DNA of 64,000 bases from the NCBI GenBank assembly GCA_028281925.1, contig JANQIX010000054.1, forward strand, positions 36,072 to 100,071, in the 5' to 3' direction. A program made the position numbers and the translations under genes. Shown one piece after another: positions 23,646 to 33,582 of this stretch (within the stretch, counting starts at the first letter, position 1; every line of letters starts with the position of its first letter). Below the pieces are notes generated by a model. It did not search any database and was not told where the DNA came from. It saw only the letters and a program-made list of their open reading frames with translations. The stretch is from Alphaproteobacteria bacterium. Lineage in GTDB: Bacteria > Pseudomonadota > Alphaproteobacteria > DSM-16000 > Inquilinaceae.

Positions 23646-23855
23646 GCGTCAGCCTCAATCGGCGGACGCACGGCCGCGATCGTCCAACAGTCAACTACCG
23701 ACCCGGAAGAGCCGAAGACCACCGAGATCGAACGTGTCTGGTTCCTGATTGCGGATCGCTACGCCCACGATCTCAACGGTGCGCTGGACGCGAGCCCTCA
23801 ACTCGATCTCGGGCCGTTCTTGGTCCGGCAGCGGTCAGATCCGGATAGAAGCTGA
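23646..23855 (+). pseudogene. Decayed fragment related to the lipoprotein gene at 19786
   Basis: The frame ending at TGA 23853-23855 reads IVQQS, then EIERVWFLIADRYAHDLNGAL and LDLGPFLVR. This parallels PVQQS, EVEDAWFLMVERAANDLDREL and LYLEPFLAR of the intact lipoprotein. About 25-30 residues between VQQS and the C-terminal block are missing and no start or signal peptide remains. It has the same orientation as the intact gene and lies on the opposite side of aioBA. Confidence 0.55.
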
Positions 23856-24035
23856 CCAGCCCTGTCAGGCTTCGCTCACGTGCAACGAGACACTTATGGC
23901 TGAGACGTCATTCAGAGTCGGTAGGTTGATTTGTTGCGGGTTTGGGACGCTCCGAGCCAGTTGTACGTCGCATCGAGTTGGCGCTCGTGCCACCCAGTAC
24001 CAAGATCCACAGCGCCGGCCATCGTGTCGGCGTGA

Positions 24036-25643
24036 TTAGAGATCATCCCGGCGTCGAAACCACAACCGAGTCGCAATGAAATTCCCAAAGAGGCTGCCAG
24101 AGAGCATGATCCCGAGCAATATGAGAATGAGTTCTCTTTTAAATACATCAACTATAAGGAAGATATACTCATTGTTTATGGGCAGAATTATTGCTCCTGT
24201 TAGGATCATGAACAGCGCAGCTACTGTGACGATGCCCGGTACGCACGCAACCGTTTTGAGGCCGCTCTTACGCATCGGCCAGGCAGAGATTGTGCCCATA
24301 ACAAATCCTAATGAGGCAGTAACTGATATCAAAAGCGTTGGCGATGGGTCTTGAGGTCCGATCAAGCTTTCAAGAAAAATAAGAAAGCCGGTTGCAACGA
24401 CAAATGCAAAGAGGGTGCCGACCAATAAGGACCCAAATAAGGAAACGGGACTGGGATCGACCGGTCCGCCACCCGAAGGCAGTGCGATTGGCGGTGCGGG
24501 TGATGATGTTGAGGATCCGTTAGTGCCTCGCGCGGGCGGGCGATCGTTGCCCGACTGGCGGAGCAGTACCGGGGTTGCCTTGAGCGCCGCTTCCAGCTCG
24601 GCGATCCGGGCGCTTTGCGAAGCAAGGATCTCGGCAATTGCGCTACTGTCCTCACTGTGTCCGCCTTGCGCGCGGTCGGGGCGTTCCTGCCGCCGTACCA
24701 GTTTTTCGGCCGCATCGCTGTTAGCGAGTTCAGCCGCCGGTGCGCCACCGCGTTCCGCGAGTTGGCGCTGCAAGAGCTCTATTTTTGCGGATTGCCGGTC
24801 GAGCTGGCTGGCCGGCGCACCATGCCGGTCGTTTGGCGGAGTGTCTTCGGACGCCATTGCGGCGTCTGGGCCGGCGTCAGCATCCGACATTGGCGGCTGC
24901 CAGGCGCGGTTATGGGCGAAGTTGATATCGCTGGCCGACCCTTTCGCCGCCTGGCGCGGCTTCGGTAACGCCGGGTTGCTCGCGAGCACCAGCCGCAGCG
25001 CACGGAAGATCTCTCTCAACTTCAGCGATCCCGGCGCATCGGCGACCCCTTCGTAAAGCACGCGCAGCAGCGCGCCGGTGAAGGCGGTATAGCGTTCGCC
25101 CGGCGGTGCCGCGGACGCCTCGGTGGCGCCGGAAGACGCCAGCACATAGCTCCCTTCAAGCTCCTCGATACCAGCCTGAAGCATCGCGTCGGCGGTGCCC
25201 ATTATGTCCAGCGCCCGCCCGCTGTAGCAGCAGTCGAGGATCACTATCTTCTTGCGGGCCGGCGAGGTCTGGATGGCGAGGCGCATCCGGTCGAAGGGAA
25301 TGCCGTCGAACTCGATCGTCTTTTCGCTGGAATCTGTGCCGGTCAGGAAGAGGCTGGCGTTACCGGGGACACCATGGCCGGCATAGTACACAATCAGTGT
25401 ATCCTCGGCCTCGTCGGCCGCTTCAACCAGCCGCGAGAGCATTTCGCTAGATGGGCGATCGTCGACCACCGTGATATGGCGCGGATCAATGCCGAGAATT
25501 GTCGGATCGGCCAGCGCCCGGCCGAGGTCGCGAAGGTTGTTCTGCACAGTCGGCAACGCCGGAAGCCGGTCCGGATCGCGCGGGAAATAGCTTACTCCGA
25601 GAAGGACAGCCCGGCTTCGAGCCGGATCGACGTCGAGGCTCAC
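24036..25643 (-). CDS. Caspase-like peptidase with C-terminal four-helix membrane module
   Basis: 535 residues. Residues 8-235 form a caspase/metacaspase fold (C14): catalytic His90 in IVYYAGHG and catalytic Cys139 in ILDCCYSGRA. Next comes a disordered, charged segment (250-400) containing a probable coiled coil (about 278-300 and 335-356). Four hydrophobic helices follow (about 402-426, 434-455, 467-488, 503-525). It overlaps the upstream EACC1-like gene by four bases. The order sensor-like small protein plus caspase matches the bacterial EACC1-caspase conflict systems described by comparative genomics. The membrane module suggests the protease acts at, or damages, the membrane. GC content falls in the C-terminal coding part. 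Confidence 0.85.
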   Translation of the reverse strand: MSLDVDPARSRAVLLGVSYFPRDPDRLPALPTVQNNLRDLGRALADPTILGIDPRHITVVDDRPSSEMLSRLVEAADEAEDTLIVYYAGHGVPGNASLFLTGTDSSEKTIEFDGIPFDRMRLAIQTSPARKKIVILDCCYSGRALDIMGTADAMLQAGIEELEGSYVLASSGATEASAAPPGERYTAFTGALLRVLYEGVADAPGSLKLREIFRALRLVLASNPALPKPRQAAKGSASDINFAHNRAWQPPMSDADAGPDAAMASEDTPPNDRHGAPASQLDRQSAKIELLQRQLAERGGAPAAELANSDAAEKLVRRQERPDRAQGGHSEDSSAIAEILASQSARIAELEAALKATPVLLRQSGNDRPPARGTNGSSTSSPAPPIALPSGGGPVDPSPVSLFGSLLVGTLFAFVVATGFLIFLESLIGPQDPSPTLLISVTASLGFVMGTISAWPMRKSGLKTVACVPGIVTVAALFMILTGAIILPINNEYIFLIVDVFKRELILILLGIMLSGSLFGNFIATRLWFRRRDDL

Positions 25644-26008
25644 GAGGCGGCATCCGACGACACCAGGGGCCGGACCTTGCGCAGAAGCGACTCAACCGTC
25701 TCACCGCCGTCGCTCTCGACGCGACATCTGCCTCCCGGGAGTTCAAGCTCCACGACTACACGCCGACGACGACCGTTCAACCAACCATGCAGCGCCTTGA
25801 CTGCCTCCGCAAGGACCGCCGAACTCAACACGATACCTAGGATCGGCAGAAGCTCGCCGCCCATTTCGCCGGTCCGGATTGGTTGACGCTGCCGGTGTGC
25901 CCGCAAGCCGTCTATCCGCGATTGCCGCAGCCAGTCCTCCAGGGCGGAGGCTTCCTCTTCCGAATTGCGAGCTTCCTGGATCGTCACCTTCAGGTCGACC
26001 GACGACAC
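25640..26008 (-). CDS. EACC1-like effector-associated component
   Basis: 122 residues from GTG 26008, with GGAGG eight bases upstream. The order is an acidic N-terminal strand and helix with ALEDWLRQSRIDG, then RTGEMGGELLPILGIVLSSAVLAEAVKALHGWLNGRRRRVVVELELPG and a short C-terminal beta/helix part. This layout resembles EACC1 (effector-associated constant component 1), a small protein encoded beside caspase and other effector genes in bacterial conflict systems. It overlaps the caspase gene (ATGA), so the two are translationally coupled. The assignment rests on layout and context and should be checked by profile search. Confidence 0.65.
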   Translation of the reverse strand: MSSVDLKVTIQEARNSEEEASALEDWLRQSRIDGLRAHRQRQPIRTGEMGGELLPILGIVLSSAVLAEAVKALHGWLNGRRRRVVVELELPGGRCRVESDGGETVESLLRKVRPLVSSDAAS

Positions 26009-26636
26009 ATCAACCTCCGTGATCCGGCGTACTCAGTCGCTACGATACGACCTTTTAGCACAACTAATTGGGGATTGCCTATGTAGCGGCACTAGGTAAC
26101 GGCGATGATGGCTCGGTCGCTGTCGGAAGGCAGCCGTTAGACATAGACGGCAAGTAATAGACGTGGCGGTACCAGCGCCTGTAAGGCGAGACGGCAGGTT
26201 CCTCATTGGAAAAGCACGTGCCAGTGCCGATTTCATCGGCCCCCAACCTGATGACACGGGTTGAATGCTGGTTCATGGTCGGTCTTGGCTCCAGTGGGAG
26301 CGTGGCCAGCGAATTTGGCCGGGATTGCACAGCCGATCGAGCGAATGGTCGGACTGGGTCATAACCCGCAGCTCAGCGTTGGACCGCAGCTGAAAGGTCA
26401 ATAGCCGGTCTGCGGAGAACGTGCCCATACGGCCGCAACCGCCCCCACCGGGCCGCCAGCTGTCGAAGGTCAAGATAGTCGTCTTGGATCAGCGCCCGCG
26501 TTGAGCGCTTAATCGGCCCACGAGGTACCACCGGTTTTGGTCAACGTCCGCCGGCATTAAGATCTGGCCACGCAGCGCGAGGGGCGCCTCTGATCAATGG
26601 GGGGGCGCCGGGCGAGGGACCGGCGCCCCTGCACGC
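26009..26636. other. Intergenic stretch between the EACC1-caspase pair and acnA
   Basis: No convincing gene. Two short minus-strand frames (26079-26330, 26273-26473) lack ribosome binding sites and family features. The first 90 bases upstream of the EACC1-like gene are AT-richer and probably hold its promoter. The right edge carries the acnA terminator hairpin. The rest may be decayed sequence left by insertion of the caspase pair. Confidence 0.45.
26602..26629 (-). terminator. Hairpin after acnA
   Basis: GGGGCGCCGG (26602-26611) and CCGGCGCCCC (26620-26629) form a perfect 10-bp stem with an 8-base loop, eight bases beyond the acnA stop. There is no T tract on the minus strand, so termination or mRNA 3'-end protection are both possible. 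Confidence 0.55.
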
Positions 26637-29333
26637 TTATGCAGCTTCCTGCACCATGTTGCGCAGCACGTACTGCAGGATGCCGCCGTTCTTGTAGTAC
26701 TCCAGCTCATCCAGCGTATCGATGCGGCAGAGCAGGCTGACCTCGCGGGGGCCGCCCGCACCGTGGATCGTCATGGTCAGGTCGGTGCGCGGCTTCAGGC
26801 CGTCGGCGACGCCGGCGATGTCGAACGTCTCCGTGCCGTCCAGGTTCAGGTCGGCGCGGGTCATGCCGTCTTTGAACTGCAGCGGCAGGATGCCCATGCC
26901 GACCAGGTTCGAGCGGTGGATGCGCTCGAAGCTCTCGGCGATCACGGCCTTGATGCCCAACAGCCGCGTGCCCTTGGCGGCCCAGTCGCGGGACGAGCCC
27001 GTGCCGTATTCCTTGCCGGCGATCACCACCAGCGGCACGCCCTCGGCCTGATAGCGCATTGCGGCGTCATAGATGGGCATGACCTCGCCCGAGGGCTGGT
27101 GCTTGGTGATGCCGCCTTCGATGCCGGGCACCAGCTCGTTGCGGATGCGGATATTGGCGAAGGTGCCCCGCATCATCACCTCGTGATTGCCGCGGCGGGC
27201 GCCGTAGCTGTTGAACTCCCGCACCGCGACCTGGCGGTCGGTCAAGTAGGTGCCAGCGGGGCTGTCCTTCTTGATGCTGCCGGCGGGGGAGATGTGGTCC
27301 GTGGTCACGCTGTCGGCCAGCCGCGCCAGCAGGCGCGCGCCGACGACGTCCGTGATCGGGGCGGGTTCGTCGCCCATATCCTCGAAGAACGGCGGCTGTT
27401 TCACGTAAGTGGAGCCGACATCCCACTGATAGACCTCACCCTCTTCCGTTGCCACCTCGCGCCATTCCTTCGGACCCTCGAAGACATTGGCATAGCGGCT
27501 GCGGAACATCTCCGGCGTCAGGAACTGTTCCATCGTCCGCGCGATCTCATTGTTCGAAGGCCAGACATCGCGCAGGTAAACGGGGTTGCCCTCGGTATCT
27601 TCGCCCAGCGGTGCCGTCGTGATGTCCTCCCGCATCGTGCCGAGAAGGGCGTAAGCGACGACCAGCGGCGGCGACGCCAGATAGTTCGCCTTCACATGCG
27701 GATTGACGCGGCCTTCGAAATTGCGGTTGCCCGACAGCACCGAACAGACCGTGAGATCGCCGGCCTCCACCGCCTTGGCGATGGGCTCGGGCAGGGGGCC
27801 GGAATTACCGATGCAGGTGGTGCAGCCATAGCCCACCAGATGGAAGCCCATGGCGTCCAGATCGGTCTGCAGGCCCGCGGCTTCCAGATAGTCGCTGACC
27901 ACCTGGCTGCCGGGCGCCAGCGACGTCTTCACCCAGGGCTTGACCCGCAAGCCCCGAAGCCGCGCCTTGCGCGCCACCAGCCCCGCGGCCATCAGCACCG
28001 ACGGGTTCGACGTGTTGGTGCACGAGGTGATCGCCGCGATCACCACATCGCCGTGCTTCAGGTCGTAATTGGTGCCCTCCACCGGCACCTTGCGGTCGGC
28101 TTGGTCGGCCGGAACGCGCAGGCCTGTCGTCAGCTCGCCATTGAAGGCCGTGGCGGCGTTGGAGAGCGACACGCGATCCTGCGGGCGCTTCGGCCCGGCC
28201 AGCGACGGTTCGACATCCTCCAGCGCCAGTTCCAGCGTGTCGGTGAACACCGGGTCCGGCGTGGTGTCGTCGCGCCACATGCCTTGCGCCTTGGCATAGG
28301 CTTCCACCAGCTTCACGCGATGGGCATCGCGGCCGGTGAAGTCCAGATAGCGCAGCGTCTCCGCATCGATGGGGAAGAAGCCGCAGGTGGCCCCGTATTC
28401 CGGCGCCATGTTGGCAATCGTCGCGCGGTCGGCCAGGCGCAGGTTGGTGAGGCCCGGCCCGTAGAACTCCACAAACTTGCCCACCACGCCCTTGGCGCGC
28501 AGCATCTGGGTGACCGTCAGCACCAGATCGGTGGCGGTGGCACCCTCGGCCAGCTGCCCGGTCAGCTTGAAGCCCACGACCTCCGGGATCAGCATCGAAA
28601 TCGGCTGGCCCAGCATGGCCGCCTCGGCCTCGATGCCGCCCACGCCCCAGCCCAGCACGGCCAGGCCGTTGACCATCGTGGTGTGGCTGTCGGTGCCCAC
28701 CAGCGTGTCGGGATAGACCACGGTGCGGCCGGTCTGGTCGGTTTCCGTCCACGCAGTCTGCGCCAGATACTCAAGGTTCACCTGGTGGCAGATGCCCGTG
28801 CCCGGCGGCACCACGCGGAAATTGCTGAACGCCTTCTGACCCCAGCGCAGGAAGGCGTAGCGCTCGCGATTGCGCTCGAACTCAAGATCCACGTTCTGCT
28901 GGAAGGCCTGGGCGTTGCCGAAGCTGTCCACCATCACCGAATGGTCGATCACTAGGTCGCAGGCCGACAGCGGGTTGATGCGCTGCGGATCGCCGCCCAT
29001 CGCCACCATGGCCTGGCGCATGGCCGCGAGATCGGCGACGGCGGGCACACCGGTGAAATCCTGCATCAAGACGCGCGCCGGCCGATAGGCGATCTCGCGG
29101 TCAGAGCGCCGCTCTGCCAGCCATCCGGCAAGGGCGCGGACATCGTCGACGCTGACCGTGCGACCGTCCTCATACCGCAGCAGGTTCTCCAACAGCACCT
29201 TCAGCGAGAACGGCAGGGTCGCCAGGCTGCCCAGAGGCGCCTCGGCTTCTGCCAGGCTGAAGTAGTCGTAATCCTTATCGTCGACCTGCAGCGTGCGGCG
29301 AGTCTTCAGGCTGTCTTGTCCGGTGACGGTCAC
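26637..29333 (-). CDS. acnA: Aconitate hydratase A
   Basis: About 898 residues from GTG 29333, chosen because AAGGAGG stands just upstream and because [15 protein letters not shown] matches AcnA N termini; a longer frame to 29516 has no such site. It isomerises citrate to isocitrate in the TCA cycle. The 4Fe-4S ligands are recognisable in [13 protein letters not shown] and [13 protein letters not shown]. Other landmarks are [26 protein letters not shown] and [16 protein letters not shown]. It is a single-gene unit with its own terminator. Confidence 0.98.
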   Translation of the reverse strand: MTVTGQDSLKTRRTLQVDDKDYDYFSLAEAEAPLGSLATLPFSLKVLLENLLRYEDGRTVSVDDVRALAGWLAERRSDREIAYRPARVLMQDFTGVPAVADLAAMRQAMVAMGGDPQRINPLSACDLVIDHSVMVDSFGNAQAFQQNVDLEFERNRERYAFLRWGQKAFSNFRVVPPGTGICHQVNLEYLAQTAWTETDQTGRTVVYPDTLVGTDSHTTMVNGLAVLGWGVGGIEAEAAMLGQPISMLIPEVVGFKLTGQLAEGATATDLVLTVTQMLRAKGVVGKFVEFYGPGLTNLRLADRATIANMAPEYGATCGFFPIDAETLRYLDFTGRDAHRVKLVEAYAKAQGMWRDDTTPDPVFTDTLELALEDVEPSLAGPKRPQDRVSLSNAATAFNGELTTGLRVPADQADRKVPVEGTNYDLKHGDVVIAAITSCTNTSNPSVLMAAGLVARKARLRGLRVKPWVKTSLAPGSQVVSDYLEAAGLQTDLDAMGFHLVGYGCTTCIGNSGPLPEPIAKAVEAGDLTVCSVLSGNRNFEGRVNPHVKANYLASPPLVVAYALLGTMREDITTAPLGEDTEGNPVYLRDVWPSNNEIARTMEQFLTPEMFRSRYANVFEGPKEWREVATEEGEVYQWDVGSTYVKQPPFFEDMGDEPAPITDVVGARLLARLADSVTTDHISPAGSIKKDSPAGTYLTDRQVAVREFNSYGARRGNHEVMMRGTFANIRIRNELVPGIEGGITKHQPSGEVMPIYDAAMRYQAEGVPLVVIAGKEYGTGSSRDWAAKGTRLLGIKAVIAESFERIHRSNLVGMGILPLQFKDGMTRADLNLDGTETFDIAGVADGLKPRTDLTMTIHGAGGPREVSLLCRIDTLDELEYYKNGGILQYVLRNMVQEAA

Positions 29334-29621
29334 GGGGATCCCCTCCTTGCCGCCGGCCGCCCCGCGCCCACGATCGTGGCACTGTCCCCCAACGGCGGAG
29401 ACTTCGGGCGTTGCCGACGCTTTCCTTGAACTGCGGTGCACTCTAGCCCGCATTCCCCGCTTGGGCCATGGCCTCTTGTGCGGATGCGGCAGGTTGCTCC
29501 AAAGGCGCGAAGGCAAAGCCGCTGCCCTTGCGATGGTTGAGATATTAGAGACTTGGCAATCTGTACGTCATACTTTCTTCTAGAGATTGGGTGGGCGACG
29601 GATCAATCGGAGGCTGTGCGA

Positions 29622-31319
29622 ATGCCGCCGGCGCTTCAAGCGTTGCGGTCGGAGCGAGATCGGTTCGCCGCCATGGCGTTCTGCTGGGCCGACCTTCTGG
29701 TGGAACTCGACCGCGCCGGGTCGGTTGCCTATGTCGCCGGTGCGACTGAGACGGTGACCGGCTACGCCCCGGAAGACCTGTTGGGCCGTCCCTTGCGGGA
29801 CCTGATGATGCCGGCCGATGGGCCGCTGATCGCCCAGCTTCTGAAGATTGCCGCCAAGCGCGGCCGGATCGACAGCCAACCCGTCAATGTGAGGCGACGG
29901 GACGGTGTGACGGTGCTGATGCAGCTTTCCGGCTATGCGCTGGACGAGATCGCCGACCACATCTTCATCGGGCTGCGGCTGAGCCCGCCCGGCCGCCCGG
30001 CCGGCGACGGCAATCCGGCGCAAGACGAAGTCATGATGACGGATCTTGAGGCCTTCGCCGACATTGCCGGTCAGCAGATCAAGGCACTGGGGCCCGATGC
30101 GGCGAAGTCGGCCGAGATGACGCTGATTTCCTTCGGTGACTTCGAAGCCCTGCGTGACCGCCTGGATGCGGACACCCATGACACTCTGGTCCAATCATTG
30201 GGGCTCTACCTTAAGTCGAACGCTGTTACGGCCGATCTTGTCGCCCAGGTGGACGAAGGGCGATTCAGCCTGTTGCGGGCACGCGATGTCGGCGTTGACG
30301 ATCTGCAATCGCATCTGGCCGCCATATCCCGCCAGATCGACCCCGCCGGGGCCGGTCTGCAGCCGGAAGTGGCCACCGTCAGCCTGGACGACAGTGAGAG
30401 TGTCGACGAGATCGACCTGGCCAAAGGGCTGCTCTATGTCATGAACCGTTTCCGGCATTCCGCCGGTGACGCGATCAGCCTCAGAAGCCTGTCCACCAAT
30501 ATCGGCGACTTCGTCGTCGAGGCGGCCAGCGAGGTGAACAGCTTCAAGTCGATCGTGGCGGAGCGGCGGTTCGATGTTGCCTTTCAGCCGATCATCAGCC
30601 TCAAGACCGGCCGCATCCACCACTACGAAGCGCTGTGCCGTTTCCACGACAGCGCGCCGGGCGAATCGCCCTACCGCTATATCCGGTTCGCCGAAGAAAC
30701 CGGGCTGATCCACGAATTCGATCTGGCCATGGCCTCGAAGGTGATCGACTGGCTGCGCAGCAAGCCGGTCAACCGCAGCGGCTATGACGTGGCCGTCAAT
30801 CTATCGGGACAGTCGCTGCAAGAGACGCGGTACGTGCAGCCGCTGTTGAAGCTCTTGGGCGACAACCCTTGGGCTCAGGGCAAGCTGATGTTCGAGATCA
30901 CGGAATCGGCCCGGATCTCGGATCTGACGGCCGCCAACGCCGTGATCCAAAGCCTGCGGCGGCGCGGCTATCAGGTGTGCCTCGACGACTTCGGATCGGG
31001 CGCGGCCAGCTTTGAGTATCTCAGCTATCTGGACATCGACGTGATCAAGCTGGATGGCAAGGCGATCAAGAGTGCGCAGACCGCGGTCAAGGGCCACGCC
31101 TTCATGTCTGCGCTGGCGGAGCTGTGCGGCAAGCTGAAGATCCAGACGATTGCCGAGATGATCGACGACGACCGCGGCCTCGATTTCGTGGCGAGCTGCG
31201 GCTGCAACTATGTCCAGGGCTATCTGTTCGGCCGGCCGGCCGGCGACATCCGGCAGTTCGACCCGCTGCCCAACGCCAATCTGATCCGCCGGCTGCACTG
31301 GCGGGCCGCAGCCCGGTAG
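29622..31319 (+). CDS. PAS-EAL cyclic-di-GMP phosphodiesterase-like protein
   Basis: 565 residues from ATG 29622 (CGGAGG nine bases upstream). A PAS domain lies near residues 10-125, then a middle region that may be a degenerate GGDEF domain (about 165-275), then a C-terminal EAL domain. EAL motifs are intact: YEALCRF with Glu336, FEITESA, CLDDFGSG, IKLDGKAIK, QTIAEMI and VQGYLFG. It should therefore hydrolyse c-di-GMP, with PAS as sensor. No transmembrane segment. It is divergent from acnA; the 288-bp gap between the two starts must hold both promoters. Confidence 0.88.
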   Translation: MPPALQALRSERDRFAAMAFCWADLLVELDRAGSVAYVAGATETVTGYAPEDLLGRPLRDLMMPADGPLIAQLLKIAAKRGRIDSQPVNVRRRDGVTVLMQLSGYALDEIADHIFIGLRLSPPGRPAGDGNPAQDEVMMTDLEAFADIAGQQIKALGPDAAKSAEMTLISFGDFEALRDRLDADTHDTLVQSLGLYLKSNAVTADLVAQVDEGRFSLLRARDVGVDDLQSHLAAISRQIDPAGAGLQPEVATVSLDDSESVDEIDLAKGLLYVMNRFRHSAGDAISLRSLSTNIGDFVVEAASEVNSFKSIVAERRFDVAFQPIISLKTGRIHHYEALCRFHDSAPGESPYRYIRFAEETGLIHEFDLAMASKVIDWLRSKPVNRSGYDVAVNLSGQSLQETRYVQPLLKLLGDNPWAQGKLMFEITESARISDLTAANAVIQSLRRRGYQVCLDDFGSGAASFEYLSYLDIDVIKLDGKAIKSAQTAVKGHAFMSALAELCGKLKIQTIAEMIDDDRGLDFVASCGCNYVQGYLFGRPAGDIRQFDPLPNANLIRRLHWRAAAR

Positions 31320-31425
31320 GGGCTCTGGATCCCGACTTAGGTCGGCGTCAATCGAAGCGCGACCCGACGGTTGGCCTCCGTACCGTCATCGCCATCTCGG
31401 GTTTCGGCGTCGCCTCAACCCCCGC

Positions 31426-32307
31426 CTACCCGGCGGGTGCGAGATAGGCCGTCAGGAACACCAGGGCCCGTTCGACCTCCTGCGCCCAGAGCGGCCAGAC
31501 ATGGCCGCCATCCGTTACCCGCAGCTCCGCCGGCAGCCCGGCATCGCGCAAGGCGACGAACAACGCGTGCGCACCACGATCGAGTTCGAAATAGTCGTCG
31601 TCGCCGACCGTCAGCAGCACCGGCGGTGCATTTCCAGCCGTGGCAAGGGGCTCGATCTGCCCGAAGACATTGGCGCGGTTGAACCGTTCGGTGTCCAGCG
31701 GCGTTCCGTAGACACCGCGGAACAGCCCGACCTGCGTCTCGGAGACGTCTTCGGGCGTGGCCATGTCGGGAAAGATGGCGCCGCTCAGGCTTGCCGCCGC
31801 AGCGAAAAGGTCAGGCCGGAAGAACGCCAGGCGCACCGCCCCGTATCCACCCATCGAGAGGCCGCCGGCGGCGCGGCCGTTACGCGCGGCCAGGGTGCGA
31901 TAGGTGGCGTCCACATGGGCGATCAGGTCTTCGGTGATGGCGGTTTCATAGTCGCCGGGCCCACCGATATCGGCACTGTCGACGTACCAGCTGTTGCCGC
32001 CGTCCGGCATCACGATGATGACCGGCGGCAGCATGCCCTCGACGATCAGCCTGTCCGCCGTATCGGCGATAGCGGCCCCGCGCAGCCAATCCCGCTCGTT
32101 CCCGCCCAGTCCGTGCAACATGTAGATGACCGGATAGCGGGTCGCTTCCTCCGCATAGTAGTCCGGCGGCAGATAGAGCGAATAGGCCATGGGCCGGCCC
32201 AGAGTGGCACTCTCGAACGACAGGCTTTCGCCAACCCGCCGGTCTTCGGCGCTGGCGACGGTCGGGCCGGCAAGGACAACAAGCAGTGTGATCGCCAGTC
32301 GCAGCAT
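31426..32307 (-). CDS. Exported esterase (esterase D/PF00756 type)
   Basis: 293 residues from ATG 32307, with signal peptide MLRLAITLLVVLAGPTVASA. The alpha/beta-hydrolase fold shows the oxyanion region VIYMLHGLGGNERDW, nucleophile elbow GGLSMGGYGAVRLAF, an acid in LTVGDDDYFELDRG and the catalytic His in DGGHVWPLW. It resembles S-formylglutathione hydrolase and antigen-85-like esterases. It begins nine bases after opgC, so an envelope role linked to periplasmic glucan substitution (acyl transfer or removal) is a reasonable guess but not shown. Confidence 0.85.
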   Translation of the reverse strand: MLRLAITLLVVLAGPTVASAEDRRVGESLSFESATLGRPMAYSLYLPPDYYAEEATRYPVIYMLHGLGGNERDWLRGAAIADTADRLIVEGMLPPVIIVMPDGGNSWYVDSADIGGPGDYETAITEDLIAHVDATYRTLAARNGRAAGGLSMGGYGAVRLAFFRPDLFAAAASLSGAIFPDMATPEDVSETQVGLFRGVYGTPLDTERFNRANVFGQIEPLATAGNAPPVLLTVGDDDYFELDRGAHALFVALRDAGLPAELRVTDGGHVWPLWAQEVERALVFLTAYLAPAG

Positions 32308-32315
32308 GGTGTGCC

Positions 32316-33536
32316 TCAGTCGCCCGCAGCCGGGCTGGCAGCCGGCACAGGTCGGGAGGGTTGTGGGTTGGCGTCCGCCTTCGCGGCGGGGCGCTTCTTC
32401 CATGGTTCCGACTTCAGCCAGCCGAGCAGATAGGCGAACCCGATCATCATGCCGAAGCCGCCGGCATTGACCAGGATGACGATCCAGATCTCCCGGCCCA
32501 ATACGTCCAGCACCATGCCGGCGACGCGGGCCAGGATCATGCCGAACATGAACACCGGCAGCGACTGCTGGCCGCATTTCATGATCGGCCGGCCCCAGGC
32601 GCTCAGCAGCACCTGCTCGCGGCCATAGAGCAGATAGACGGTGGCATAGGCGATGGCGAGGAAGTGAATGTAGCGGCCGATAGCGAAGTCGGTCTTCGCC
32701 CGAAGCGGCGCCACCCATTCGCGCAGCAGGGTCAGGAACTCGCTTTCGCCATAGAAGATGCGGTTACTGACCAGGGCGGAGAACACGATGATCGCGATGC
32801 TGATCCAGAACAGCAGCCGCGATCGGATCGGGATGCTGATCCACCCCATGGCGATGGCGAAGCCGGTGAAGAACACCAGCTGCCAGCCGAACGGGTTGAA
32901 GAACCAGGGCCGGTCGCTGCCCTCCCGCACCTCCGCCGGCAGCTCCAGACCAAAGGTCCACATGTACATGTAGATCAGCACGCAGAGCGCCGGCCCTCCC
33001 CATGCGTGCACGCGCGATGCGGCGACCACCACCGGCATCATCGCCAGGATAACGAGGTACATCGGCAGAATGTCGAAATAGTTCGGCACATACCGCAGGG
33101 TGAAAATGCCGATGATGGCCGTTGCGGTGTTATCGAAGAAGTACCAAAGATTGAGTTTGCCGATGTAATCTTCCCTCGTCCAGCGGTCTATTTCGCCCCC
33201 TTCGGCGAATCCGATGGCCGCCGCGGCCGAGAACGCGACCACGAAGAAGAACAGTGTCAGATGTGCGGTGTAGACCTGCCAGGTGCGGTAGGCGACACGG
33301 CCTACGCCCAACAGGAAGCCGCGGCGTGCGAACACGCCGCCGAAGGCGATCGCCGCGGCATAGCCGGACATGAAGACGAACATCTCGGTGGCGTCGGACC
33401 AGCCGAATTTGGCCGGAATCCAACGCCCGAGCCAGTTGCCCGGCACATGTGCGATGAAGATGATCAGGAAGCACAGCCCGCGGAAGAAATCGACGCGCGG
33501 GTCGCGCCCCCCGAACCGCTCTCCTGCTCTGGTCAT
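32316..33536 (-). CDS. opgC: OpgC-family membrane acyltransferase (glucan succinyltransferase-like)
   Basis: 406 residues with about ten hydrophobic helices. The N-terminal DPRVDFFRGLCFLIIFIAHVPGNWL and FGWSDATEMFVFMSGYAAAIAFG match the OpgC family, which adds succinyl groups to osmoregulated periplasmic glucans. The presence of opgG/D and opgH 3 kb away supports this. The C-terminal tail (about 375-406) is soluble and proline/alanine rich. Co-directional with the esterase gene. Convergence on the same glucan pathway is inference from context. Confidence 0.88.
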   Translation of the reverse strand: MTRAGERFGGRDPRVDFFRGLCFLIIFIAHVPGNWLGRWIPAKFGWSDATEMFVFMSGYAAAIAFGGVFARRGFLLGVGRVAYRTWQVYTAHLTLFFFVVAFSAAAAIGFAEGGEIDRWTREDYIGKLNLWYFFDNTATAIIGIFTLRYVPNYFDILPMYLVILAMMPVVVAASRVHAWGGPALCVLIYMYMWTFGLELPAEVREGSDRPWFFNPFGWQLVFFTGFAIAMGWISIPIRSRLLFWISIAIIVFSALVSNRIFYGESEFLTLLREWVAPLRAKTDFAIGRYIHFLAIAYATVYLLYGREQVLLSAWGRPIMKCGQQSLPVFMFGMILARVAGMVLDVLGREIWIVILVNAGGFGMMIGFAYLLGWLKSEPWKKRPAAKADANPQPSRPVPAASPAAGD

Positions 33537-33582
33537 CCAAGCCGACTCCGCAATCTCAGTGCGAGCTCTTAAGCCAGCGGCG

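Noticed and set aside
26273..26473. 66-codon minus-strand frame between the caspase pair and acnA
   Set aside because: No ribosome binding site, no recognisable motif, and it lies in an otherwise gene-free stretch.
26763..28955. 730-codon plus-strand frame inside acnA
   Set aside because: It is an antisense shadow of a well-conserved aconitase gene; long antisense frames are expected at this GC content.
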